Shown here: positions 1 to 7,170 of the stretch, piece by piece
Layout: each line of letters starts with the position of its first letter
How positions within the stretch are numbered: position 1 is the first letter of the stretch
Origin: Neolewinella agarilytica
GTDB taxonomy: Bacteria; Bacteroidota; Bacteroidia; Chitinophagales; Saprospiraceae
DNA: 64,000 nucleotides
Assembly (NCBI RefSeq): GCF_900110645.1
Contig: NZ_FOFB01000033.1
Location: forward strand, 1-64,000
Direction: 5' to 3'
Notes under the pieces: generated by a model
What the model was told of the DNA's origin: nothing
The model's database searches: none
Seen by the model: the letters and a program-made list of their open reading frames with translations, nothing else
Position numbers and translations under genes: made by a program

Positions 1-102
1 AAACTCCGGAGGAAGGGTTGTCATAATCGAAGTGGTCAGATACCTCGAAGATGCAACTCGCCGGAGTTTCTACTTTAAAAATGGCTAAAGTCCAGCAAAA
101 GA

Positions 103-122
103 CCAAAGAACCAAAATACCAA
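103..122 (+). repeat. 20-bp leader repeat, copy 1
   Basis: The 20 bases CCAAAGAACCAAAATACCAA end one base before the TTG start of metX. The identical 20 bases occur at 3197-3216, ending five bases before the ATG of a short-chain dehydrogenase. Both genes then begin with Met-Thr codons. It could be a translation-enhancing leader or the remnant of a duplication. Confidence 0.85.
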
Positions 123-123
123 C

Positions 124-1224
124 TTGACCAAATACCTCCACATAAACCACCCCTTCGCGCTCGAATCCGGCGAGACACTGCCTTCCCTGACGGCGGCTTA
201 CCATACCTATGGAAAGCTGAATGCCAACAAGGACAATGTCATCTGGATTTGCCACGCCCTCACGGCCAACAGCGACGCCGAAGACTGGTGGCCCGGTCTG
301 GTGGGCAAAGGTTTTACCCTGGATCCAGACCAATACTTCATCGTCTGCGTCAACATGATCGGCAGTAGCTACGGGAGTACAAGCCCAAAAAGTGTGAACC
401 CGGAGACGGGCAAAGTTTACGGCCTCGATTTTCCCTTAGTTACCACAAGGGATAATGCCCGCTTTTTTGCTCTGGTGGCGGACTATCTCGGCATCAACCG
501 TATCCGCCTGCTCATGGGCGGGAGTATGGGCGGCCAGCATGCAGGCGAATGGGCTTGTCTGCAACCCGACCGAATCGAGTTGCTCTGCCTGCTGGCGACC
601 AACGCCCGCCACAGCCCCTACGGCGTGGCCTTCAACGAAAGCCAGCGGATGGCCCTCCGCGCGGACGCTACCCTCGGCACCGATGCGCCGGACGCCGGGC
701 GCTTAGGCCTCGAAGCCGCCCGCTCCATGGCCGTGCTCTCCTACCGACACTACCGCACGTACGACGCTACCCAACAACCGACCTCACCCGATGACATCGA
801 CGACTTCCGCGCCAGCAGCTACCAACGCTACCAGGGCTACAAGCTGTGGAAACGTTTCGATCCTGCCTGTTACTACGCACTGACGAGAAGCATGGATACC
901 CATCATTTAGGGCGCGGACGCGGGTGCAGTGAAGATGCCCTGGGAACGATCTCCTCTCCGACGCTCATCATCAGCATCGACACCGACGTCCTCTTCCCCA
1001 CCGAAGAGCAGGCTTTCCTGAGCCGCTACATTAAAAACAGCCGCATGGACGTGATGCAGTCGGACTACGGCCACGACGGCTTCCTCGTCGAAACCCCCAC
1101 CATCGGCCTACTACTCGCCGCCTTTCTCGTTGATCAGTTACAGATTGATGAAGGCACCAAACACGCCTTTACCGATGGCTTGAGCGGGCGGTCTTTTGCG
1201 ATTCCGGGGACGGAGGAGGTGTGA
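124..1224 (+). CDS. metX: homoserine O-acetyltransferase (MetX family)
   Basis: This cytoplasmic alpha/beta hydrolase transfers an acyl group from acyl-CoA to homoserine, committing it to methionine synthesis. The 366-residue product has the normal family length. Visible landmarks are ESGE near the N-terminus, the HALTANSD oxyanion region (about 44-51), the nucleophile elbow GGSMGGQ with Ser134, an acidic DTDVLFP loop and the C-terminal YGHDGF motif with the catalytic His. The start is TTG; the frame is open back to a TAA at 76-78 but holds no ATG, and homologues begin close to this point. A 20-bp repeat immediately precedes it. MetX is often next to metY, which would lie off the window. Acetyl rather than succinyl specificity is assumed from the phylum. 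Confidence 0.9.
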   Translation: MTKYLHINHPFALESGETLPSLTAAYHTYGKLNANKDNVIWICHALTANSDAEDWWPGLVGKGFTLDPDQYFIVCVNMIGSSYGSTSPKSVNPETGKVYGLDFPLVTTRDNARFFALVADYLGINRIRLLMGGSMGGQHAGEWACLQPDRIELLCLLATNARHSPYGVAFNESQRMALRADATLGTDAPDAGRLGLEAARSMAVLSYRHYRTYDATQQPTSPDDIDDFRASSYQRYQGYKLWKRFDPACYYALTRSMDTHHLGRGRGCSEDALGTISSPTLIISIDTDVLFPTEEQAFLSRYIKNSRMDVMQSDYGHDGFLVETPTIGLLLAAFLVDQLQIDEGTKHAFTDGLSGRSFAIPGTEEV

Positions 1225-1248
1225 GGGTAGTTGTTTTAATCGTTATGT

Positions 1249-1464
1249 TTAGAAAAATAAATGACACTCATCCTGAAAAGTAGTTATCGACTTGAGCTTA
1301 AGTGTTGCATCGGACCAAGGCAAATCTGATGGAGAGGGCTGGTTACTACCGGGCACTAACTTCTCTACCGTAGATTTTATCTGCTTAAGCGAAGACAGGT
1401 TAGCGATTAGATAAATCATCCTTGACAGACTTGATTGCAATTCCTTGATGGATTCCATCGACAT
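1249..1464 (-). CDS. possible small hypothetical protein
   Basis: A 71-residue reading frame (MSMESIKELQ start) fills most of the 325-base gap between metX and the lysozyme gene. It reads open further upstream to 1575, overlapping the lysozyme end. The central part could form an amphipathic helix with heptad-spaced Leu/Ile. I recognise no family, and the DNA is AT-richer than its neighbours. It may simply be non-coding spacer. Confidence 0.2.
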   Translation of the reverse strand: MSMESIKELQSSLSRMIYLIANLSSLKQIKSTVEKLVPGSNQPSPSDLPWSDATLKLKSITTFQDECHLFF

Positions 1465-1549
1465 ATAGTTTGATGTTAAAGTTAGCAACCATGCCAAAGA
1501 TAAAGTTACCTGCGAATTGTGTGATAACTTAAAATTTCCATCTCTCTCC

Positions 1550-2269
1550 TCACTCCCCAAACTCCGCCAAGTCATCCTCTCCCGTCCTCACGGGCGGGAT
1601 GCAAAGCAGCGCCAGATCAAGGTGGCTGCCCAGGAAAACATTGCGGTCGATATCGCCGACGACACCGGGCAAACGCCCTTCGTCCGTATACTGCCAAAAG
1701 GCATAGTCGCGGCCACAGACGGTGACGGGTTCTTCGGCGTCGTAGCGGGCGAGCCAGAGGGGGAAGTCGTCCAGCTGGCCGGCCAGGAAGCGGTTGTAGA
1801 AGTTTTGGCCGGTGTAGATGATGGGCTTGACGCCGTAGCGGACTTCCACCATTTGCCCCCACTGTTTTACGGCGGTGACGAGCTGGGCGGGGGAGAGTTT
1901 GCCGCGGTCTTCGACGTCGAGGACGGGCGGCAGATCGCCGGGCCGTAGCTCCACGGCAGAGAAGAAATTTTTGGCCTGAGTGGCGGGAGCTACTTCGGGG
2001 CGAAAGAAATGGTAGGCACCCCGACGCATACCCGTTTTGCCAGCCTCAAACCAGTTGCCGGCAAAAGCATGATCCTGTAATTCTTCGCCCTCCGTAGCCT
2101 TAATAAAGGCAAAATCGTGGCCATCATCTGCTAGCGCAGCCCAGTCAATGACTCCCTGATAATGGCTCACATCTACACCAACGACCTCATAGCGGTCGGC
2201 CGCATCGGGCCGGTCGGGCAGGCAGGCCGTTAACCAAAGTAATGGCAGGGCACAAAGCAGGAGGCGTAT
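1550..2269 (-). CDS. GH25-family lysozyme, predicted lipoprotein, non-canonical start
   Basis: The mature part is a glycoside hydrolase family 25 muramidase that would cleave peptidoglycan. It has the N-terminal GVDVSHYQG strand, FIKATEG, GAYHFF, the catalytic-site PPVLDVED, YTGQNFYN and AFWQYT. The first canonical start (GTG at 2170) would delete the essential Asp of DVSHYQG, so translation must begin earlier. In frame upstream lies a textbook lipoprotein signal, LLLCALPLLWLTAC, and then a stop at about 2330, but there is no ATG, GTG or TTG between stop and lipobox. An ATA codon at 2269 would give Met-Arg followed by the hydrophobic stretch; CTG at 2260 is the alternative. The gene is therefore either started from a rare codon or damaged by a small mutation or sequencing error. 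Confidence 0.75.
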   Translation of the reverse strand: MRLLLCALPLLWLTACLPDRPDAADRYEVVGVDVSHYQGVIDWAALADDGHDFAFIKATEGEELQDHAFAGNWFEAGKTGMRRGAYHFFRPEVAPATQAKNFFSAVELRPGDLPPVLDVEDRGKLSPAQLVTAVKQWGQMVEVRYGVKPIIYTGQNFYNRFLAGQLDDFPLWLARYDAEEPVTVCGRDYAFWQYTDEGRLPGVVGDIDRNVFLGSHLDLALLCIPPVRTGEDDLAEFGE

Positions 2270-2330
2270 TTGGAATAGAGAGTCGATGGTTTTTTTGGTG
2301 GTTAATGCAGTGGCTAAGGTAAGGAATTAT

Positions 2331-2419
2331 GGTTTGTACCGCCGACTGAAGTCGATGGAAAGACCGCCAGCCGACTGACCGCCGAAGGCAGACGGGAACC
2401 GCAGTCGGCGGTACAAACC
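2331..2419. repeat. inverted repeat with 18-bp perfect arms
   Basis: Left arm 2331-2348 and right arm 2402-2419 are exact reverse complements (GGTTTGTACCGCCGACTG). The right half, 2371-2420, has a second copy in opposite orientation after the thymidine kinase gene (40108-40160), matching at 44 of 50 positions. It lies between two minus-strand genes and could fold into a long RNA hairpin. Confidence 0.85.
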
Positions 2420-2425
2420 CGATCA

Positions 2426-3004
2426 TCACTCCACAGCCAGTAGCCCGCGGATATTCCAGTTTATTTGTTCAGACCCGGTGATGGTGTTGAAGCTTGTCCA
2501 TGTGCCATCGGGCGTCTGAAGACGGTCTCCGTTAGGGCTGTAATTACGGCCCTGATCACAACCAACGGACTGGCCCACCGCATCAATTTCAGTTTCTACG
2601 GCCAGCCATATACCGCCACCTGCCAGCTGGATGCCGCCGGGAATACGGTGGGTAATCCAGCCCGTATTGTTGATACGGTTGTTGAGGTTAATGCGGTAAA
2701 TTTCGTCGCCGGGGGCCAAATCGTCCGGGCCTTCATCATAAATGATGACGTTGGTGTTGAGCGGGATGCGCTCCAGCCAGAATTCAACGCTCTCCAGCGT
2801 GCGACCGATAAAAGGACGTACTTCGTTCTCGGGGAAGTAGGCGGCAAAGGTGGTAAAGCCAATGCCGTTGTTCGGAGCCGTGAAGTTGGGGCCGTCGTAG
2901 TTGAGGCTATCCACCAGTGGGTCATCCGTGTCGTCTACACAGGAAGACCAGCTCAGTAAGCCGATGCATAGAAGGAGAAGAAGGGGTAGAGAGTTGGTTT
3001 TCAT
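2426..3004 (-). CDS. secreted lipoprotein of unknown function
   Basis: The 192-residue product begins with a signal peptide ending in the lipobox WSSC, giving Cys22 as the lipidated residue. The acidic linker VDDTDDP follows, then a beta-rich domain (GIGFTTFAAYFPE, TLESVEFWLERIP, NTNVIIYDEGPDD) that reads like a small jelly-roll. The C-terminus WNIRGLLAVE resembles the ends of other secreted Bacteroidota beta-domains, but I cannot name a family. It is probably anchored in the outer membrane. It may be co-transcribed with the downstream lysozyme, although an inverted repeat separates them. Confidence 0.65.
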   Translation of the reverse strand: MKTNSLPLLLLLCIGLLSWSSCVDDTDDPLVDSLNYDGPNFTAPNNGIGFTTFAAYFPENEVRPFIGRTLESVEFWLERIPLNTNVIIYDEGPDDLAPGDEIYRINLNNRINNTGWITHRIPGGIQLAGGGIWLAVETEIDAVGQSVGCDQGRNYSPNGDRLQTPDGTWTSFNTITGSEQINWNIRGLLAVE

Positions 3005-3196
3005 GGGTTAGTATATTTTGTTTGTAAGACCGAAGTTCGGAGTAAAGACAACGTAATGCCATACTTTCGTTGATAAAGTAGTCTTAAATCTTTCCAGCCA
3101 AATGCTTAACAGCTGTTCTTGCAAGGACATTTGCTGACCTCAAAGCGTCGCGGCAGCATCCTTCGAGCGTCCTGGCTCACTACTAACAGCGGTAGC

Positions 3197-3216
3197 CCAA
3201 AGAACCAAAATACCAA
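3197..3216 (+). repeat. 20-bp leader repeat, copy 2
   Basis: Exact second copy of the 20-mer at 103-122. It ends five bases before the ATG of the dehydrogenase gene. Bases on either side do not match copy 1 beyond the short ATGACC/TTGACC start region. Confidence 0.85.
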
Positions 3217-3221
3217 TTCCC

Positions 3222-4055
3222 ATGACCATCCTCCTCACCGGCACCTCCTCCGGCATCGGCCGGGCCACGGCCGAAGCTTTACTCGTTAAGGGGCATCGCG
3301 TCTTTGGGACGGTACGCCGGATCTCTGATGCCAGCGAACTTTCTCTGCATCCTGCGTTCAGCGCCCTGATTATGGACGTCACCGATCGTGCATCCATCGC
3401 TGCGGCCATCGAAACGATCCGGACCAGTGGCGAGACGCTCCACGCCGTGATCAACAACTCCGGTATCGCCGTCTCCGGGCCACTCGAAACCCTCGCCGAG
3501 GAAGACTACCGCCGGCAGTTCGACGTGAATGTCTTTGGCAGCCTCGCCGTTTGTCAGGAGGCCCTGCCGCTACTCCACGCCGCCCGCGAGGCGGGCGAGG
3601 CCAACGTGAAAATCATCAACATCAGCAGTGTCTCCGGCTACGTTACGGCTCCTTTTACCAGCATATACTCGGCCAGTAAATTTGCCATGGAAGCCGTCAC
3701 GGATGGCCTGCGCCGCGAACTGGTCCCCTTCGGTATCGACGCCGTCAGCATCGCCCCCGGACCGGTGAAAACGCCCATCTGGACTAAGGCCAAAACCCAG
3801 ACCAAAGCCTACGAGGGCACCCGCTATGCCTACATTCTGGAAAAGCTCATTCCCTACGTAGAAAACGCCGAAGCCGGTGGCGTTACGCCCGAACACGTAG
3901 CGGGTGTAATCCTGAAAACACTGGAATCTTCCCGCCCCCGCCCTCACCAACTCGTAATGCCCAAAAGCTGGGTCGTCCGTATCCTTAAGCAGTTGCCAAA
4001 ACGGGTGCAGGATAAAATCTTCCTGAAAAATATGGAGGGGAATAAGCGGTATTAG
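3222..4055 (+). CDS. short-chain dehydrogenase/reductase (SDR)
   Basis: A 277-residue classical SDR that should bind NAD(P)(H) and oxidise or reduce an alcohol/carbonyl substrate. The cofactor motif TGTSSGIG is at 6-13, NNSG at about 78-81, and the catalytic residues are Ser136 of NISS, Tyr149 and Lys153 (YSASK). PGPVKTPIW follows the active site as usual. The C-terminus adds about 60 residues typical of the sterol/retinol dehydrogenase-like branch. The substrate cannot be told. Codons 42-49 (LHPAFSAL) are encoded by a copy of the dispersed GCATCCTGCG repeat. Confidence 0.88.
   Translation: MTILLTGTSSGIGRATAEALLVKGHRVFGTVRRISDASELSLHPAFSALIMDVTDRASIAAAIETIRTSGETLHAVINNSGIAVSGPLETLAEEDYRRQFDVNVFGSLAVCQEALPLLHAAREAGEANVKIINISSVSGYVTAPFTSIYSASKFAMEAVTDGLRRELVPFGIDAVSIAPGPVKTPIWTKAKTQTKAYEGTRYAYILEKLIPYVENAEAGGVTPEHVAGVILKTLESSRPRPHQLVMPKSWVVRILKQLPKRVQDKIFLKNMEGNKRY
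3346..3370 (+). repeat. dispersed 20-mer repeat, coding copy in the SDR
   Basis: GCATCCTGCG-TTCA-GCGCC, the TC variant of the dispersed repeat, read in frame as LHPAFSAL inside the SDR gene. Confidence 0.6.
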
Positions 4056-4057
4056 GA

Positions 4058-4099
4058 GGTTACAGGTTACAGGTTGCAAGATGCAAGTTGCAAGTTGCC
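4058..4099 (+). repeat. degenerate heptamer array (AGGTTGC/AAGTTGC)
   Basis: Imperfect tandem heptamers (ACAGGTTGC, AAGATGC, AAGTTGC, AAGTTGC) begin three bases after the SDR stop codon. The reverse complement of the same unit (CCTGCAA) is repeated eight times at 13882-13937. Confidence 0.8.
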
Positions 4100-4109
4100 G
4101 GGTGTTGCA

Positions 4110-5471
4110 CTACTGTTTATCATCCCCTTTTTTCTCCGCCTTCGGCCCTCCGAAACTCAGTGCAGCGCCCAGCCGTACGGCCGCCCGGGAGCTGTCTTTC
4201 TGCCGGAACACCGTGAGCAAATTATCGGTACTGGCCAGCAGGTGAACCGGGCCAAGGTTGGCCATTAGGTGCATACCAAGGTTCGCCGAAGCCCCCCGGC
4301 GGGAATTGACGTTCAAACCTACAGTAAGTTGCTCAATGACCTGATAGCGGGCATTAATGGCGAAGGCCGTTTCGGAGTTGACGGTGCGGTTGTAATGTAC
4401 GAGCAGGGCCCCGGCTGTCAGTCGGTCGGTGATGTCATACTCGCCACCGATCAGGTAAGTGGAAGGGAGGTCACTGCGGTAGGCTTCATTGGTTTCGACG
4501 GGCTCAAACTGAGCGCGGAGACTATCAATAGCACCGGCGAAAGACACCGAGTCTTGCAGCAGCTGTTCCAGAATGTCGAGCCCACTGAACTCATCGATGC
4601 CTTCCAGGCGAAGGTTGTTTACGTCGTTTTCCCAATTGATCTTTGCCCCCAGATCGTTGGCGGCTGCTTGTACACGGAGAGGACCGAAATCAGCAAAAAG
4701 GCCCAGGTCAAAAGCCAGGCCGTTGTTGTTGCTAAACAGGTCGTCGGTTTCAATGCGGTTCAGGTCGTAATTGACGTTGATGTCATCCAGACCATTATAG
4801 TCGATCGTGCCGGCGGTGTTGATGGTCAGATCCTGATCAAGGGTCAGGGTGAAATTTTCCTCTCCGGTAGTTAGTTGCAGGCTGCCGTCGAGCGTTGTGC
4901 GCAAGTCAGCGATCCCGCTCAGGTACTTGATGCGGGCGCCGAAAAAGATGTTCTCGGTGATGCCAACGCTGGCGCCAAAGCCAATTTCGTGGTAGCTGGT
5001 GGCGTAGCCGAGGGGAGCAATTTCGACGGTCTGACCGATGAACTGAGCGTTGCCCTGGGCAATGACTTGTACGAGTGTTTTGGGGTAGTCCGCCTCACCA
5101 AATGCGCGTAAACGGTGGTAAACCCCGACGCTCAGGCGATCGCCCCGCAGGCTGGCTCCGATGGTTTCCAGGCTGAAGTCATTACGAAGGCCATTGCGTT
5201 CACTCAGCAAATCTGGCAGGCTGCTGAGGTCAAGAATACGCTGGCCGTTTTCGGTGTAGAGCAGTTCGTTGTAAGTGATGTTCTCGGCGGCCAGGTCATT
5301 GCTGACGCCCGGAAGGCCGATGGTAATTCGGCCAGCTTGCTGACCATAAAGCGCCGGGTTGCTGAAGGTCGACTGCCAGATCTGCGTCAGCATGGGCGTG
5401 GTGAGATCCTGAGCGGAAAGGGTTGTCGTAAGCAACAGAAGAAGAAAGGAGGATAGACGTAGAAAATTCAT
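4110..5471 (-). CDS. outer-membrane protein, DUF5723-like
   Basis: The 453-residue product starts at MNFLRLSSFL, which gives a clean signal peptide ending LSAQD; the longer frame to 5522 would add a charged N-terminus and is not used. The early STFSNPALYGQ motif and the regular alternation of beta-strands over the whole length resemble DUF5723/PorV-like Bacteroidota barrels. A conserved loop DYNGLDDINVNYDL lies mid-protein, and the strands near the C-terminus (SRAAVRLGAALSFGG) suit barrel closure. It lies 55 bases downstream of a lipoprotein gene on the same strand, so the two are probably one unit working at the outer membrane. Function is unknown. Confidence 0.6.
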   Translation of the reverse strand: MNFLRLSSFLLLLLTTTLSAQDLTTPMLTQIWQSTFSNPALYGQQAGRITIGLPGVSNDLAAENITYNELLYTENGQRILDLSSLPDLLSERNGLRNDFSLETIGASLRGDRLSVGVYHRLRAFGEADYPKTLVQVIAQGNAQFIGQTVEIAPLGYATSYHEIGFGASVGITENIFFGARIKYLSGIADLRTTLDGSLQLTTGEENFTLTLDQDLTINTAGTIDYNGLDDINVNYDLNRIETDDLFSNNNGLAFDLGLFADFGPLRVQAAANDLGAKINWENDVNNLRLEGIDEFSGLDILEQLLQDSVSFAGAIDSLRAQFEPVETNEAYRSDLPSTYLIGGEYDITDRLTAGALLVHYNRTVNSETAFAINARYQVIEQLTVGLNVNSRRGASANLGMHLMANLGPVHLLASTDNLLTVFRQKDSSRAAVRLGAALSFGGPKAEKKGDDKQ

Positions 5472-5485
5472 GCCTGACGTTTTTT

Positions 5486-5507
5486 GCGCAGCCGCGGGAT
5501 GCAATGA
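5486..5507 (-). repeat. dispersed 20-mer repeat, TC variant
   Basis: Minus strand reads TTGCATCCCGCG-GCT-GCGCA, a diverged copy in the short gap between two co-directional genes. Confidence 0.55.
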
Positions 5508-5526
5508 AAAGTTTGGTAGCAAGGAA

Positions 5527-7068
5527 TTATTCCACCTTAATTATGGCTCCCAGCCGGACAATGAGCTCCTGCTCGTCCGTTACCCGCACGAAGTCCGTCC
5601 CGCCTCCGGCGGTCGAGATACGAAAGGTCAGCACCAGTCGGTCCGCTGAACGGATAGCTTCCAGCCGCTCTCCGGCCAGCACGATGTCTTGCGTCAGGCT
5701 TACTTGCTCCAGGGCCTCTCCGTTTTCGTCGACGGGGCCGGCTTGCAGCAGGGTGAGTTCTCCGTTTGTCAGGTCAGCCACCGCATTGTCGTTCGCGTCC
5801 AGGAAGGTGCCCTCCGCTTCCAGGTCGATGGGGAGCCCGTTTTTGGTCGTGAGCCGGAAGGTGACTTCCGTTACGTTCTCATACTGGTCCACGATGTTGA
5901 GCGGCACGGTGTCCCGAACGGTAAAACGATCGGCGCTTCCGATCAGCGGGAGCTCCACGTCTACTTTCGCCTGGTAGGCGGAGCTGTCCGTCAGAAAGCC
6001 CAGGATGTCCGTGTCCGCATCCGGATTAACGAGTGCATTGATCTCGTAATCCAGCGCAACGGGCCGCGCGCTCAGGATCTGGTCCAGGTTGGAGTTGCTG
6101 GTGTCAAAGACGAACACCGTTGTTGCCTCTTCCCCCGGCACCCGGGGGTACTCAAAGTCGAAGCCATCGTCAATGCCCTGCCCGGTAATGGGTAGCACGT
6201 TACCGTCCAGGTCAATGACGCTCAGCACGTCAACGAGCGCCCTGGCCGGTAGCCCGAAGGAGTTGAGCATCGTAATGGTAATGGTAGGGTCGGCGAAGTA
6301 AACCTCCCCCTCCAGATAGCGATCAAAGAAATTGACCGCAATGGTGTCCCGCCCTCCGGGATAAAGCTCTTGCCCCAGGTAACCTTCCATATAGCTGAAG
6401 GCCAGGTTGATGATGGTCACCACCGTTCCATCGACGGGCTCCAGTTCGTTGCCCGCATCGTCCCGGATACTGTACTCGAAGTAGAGGGAGTCATTCGGCA
6501 GGTCCAGTATGTAACCATCCAGATCGACGGCCGCATCGGGGTTACTCAGCGCCGGAGGCGTACCGCTACCGCTGTAAGCCGGGAGTTGTCCGCTGATTAC
6601 AAAAGCCTCACCGTCCAGCGTCGCATCGGGGATGCTCAGCGTCACCGTTACCGGGCGGTCGTAGCGGTTGGGCAGGCTGTAGTTCAGCAGCCCGCTTTTG
6701 ATGTGGACTTCGTCGATGTCTACATCGTCTGCTCCGGCAAAGGGGGCTGCCTGCCGCCGCTGGGTAATGGGGAGCAAAATCCCTTGCCCCAGGGCGTTGA
6801 GCCTGGCGAAGATCACATCTCCGGCTACTGCCGGAACCTCTCCGGAGTAGCGGAAGCGAAGTAAGCCGTCAGGGTCTACCGAGAGGGAGACATTGTCCGT
6901 TACGTCACCGATCAGGTCTTTGAGCTTTACCTCACTGTCAATGAGCGGCAAAGCGTATTCTGCCGAAAAGCGGGTCTCGTCAATTTGTGAGAGGTCTTCC
7001 AGCTGGTCATTACAGGAGGTAAGACCACTAACCACCAGGGCCAGCAATAGTAGATAATGCGGTTTCAT
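5527..7068 (-). CDS. lipoprotein of unknown function
   Basis: A 513-residue protein with a lipoprotein signal peptide ending in the lipobox LTSC (Cys19), followed by an acidic linker. The remainder is beta-rich and hydrophilic, without transmembrane segments, enzymatic motifs or obvious repeats. The final strand is IVRLGAIIKVE. It precedes the DUF5723-like outer-membrane gene by 55 bases. A plausible -7 element TACCTTCG lies upstream in the gap to 7171. I do not recognise the family; a surface or periplasmic accessory of the neighbouring barrel is the simplest guess. Confidence 0.6.
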   Translation of the reverse strand: MKPHYLLLLALVVSGLTSCNDQLEDLSQIDETRFSAEYALPLIDSEVKLKDLIGDVTDNVSLSVDPDGLLRFRYSGEVPAVAGDVIFARLNALGQGILLPITQRRQAAPFAGADDVDIDEVHIKSGLLNYSLPNRYDRPVTVTLSIPDATLDGEAFVISGQLPAYSGSGTPPALSNPDAAVDLDGYILDLPNDSLYFEYSIRDDAGNELEPVDGTVVTIINLAFSYMEGYLGQELYPGGRDTIAVNFFDRYLEGEVYFADPTITITMLNSFGLPARALVDVLSVIDLDGNVLPITGQGIDDGFDFEYPRVPGEEATTVFVFDTSNSNLDQILSARPVALDYEINALVNPDADTDILGFLTDSSAYQAKVDVELPLIGSADRFTVRDTVPLNIVDQYENVTEVTFRLTTKNGLPIDLEAEGTFLDANDNAVADLTNGELTLLQAGPVDENGEALEQVSLTQDIVLAGERLEAIRSADRLVLTFRISTAGGGTDFVRVTDEQELIVRLGAIIKVE

Positions 7069-7170
7069 TCGTTGGTTTTATGGTCGGGGGGCTTAGCCAC
7101 TAGAATTACGAAGGTAAGGGCTGCTCTGGACTGTTTATGACGTTGATCAACAGAATAGTTACTTTACTAA

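Noticed and set aside
2187-2429. 80-aa minus-strand frame with an ATG at 2429 that might start the lysozyme
   Set aside because: It is in a different frame from the lysozyme, has no signal peptide, and starts inside an inverted repeat. It would need a frameshift to serve.
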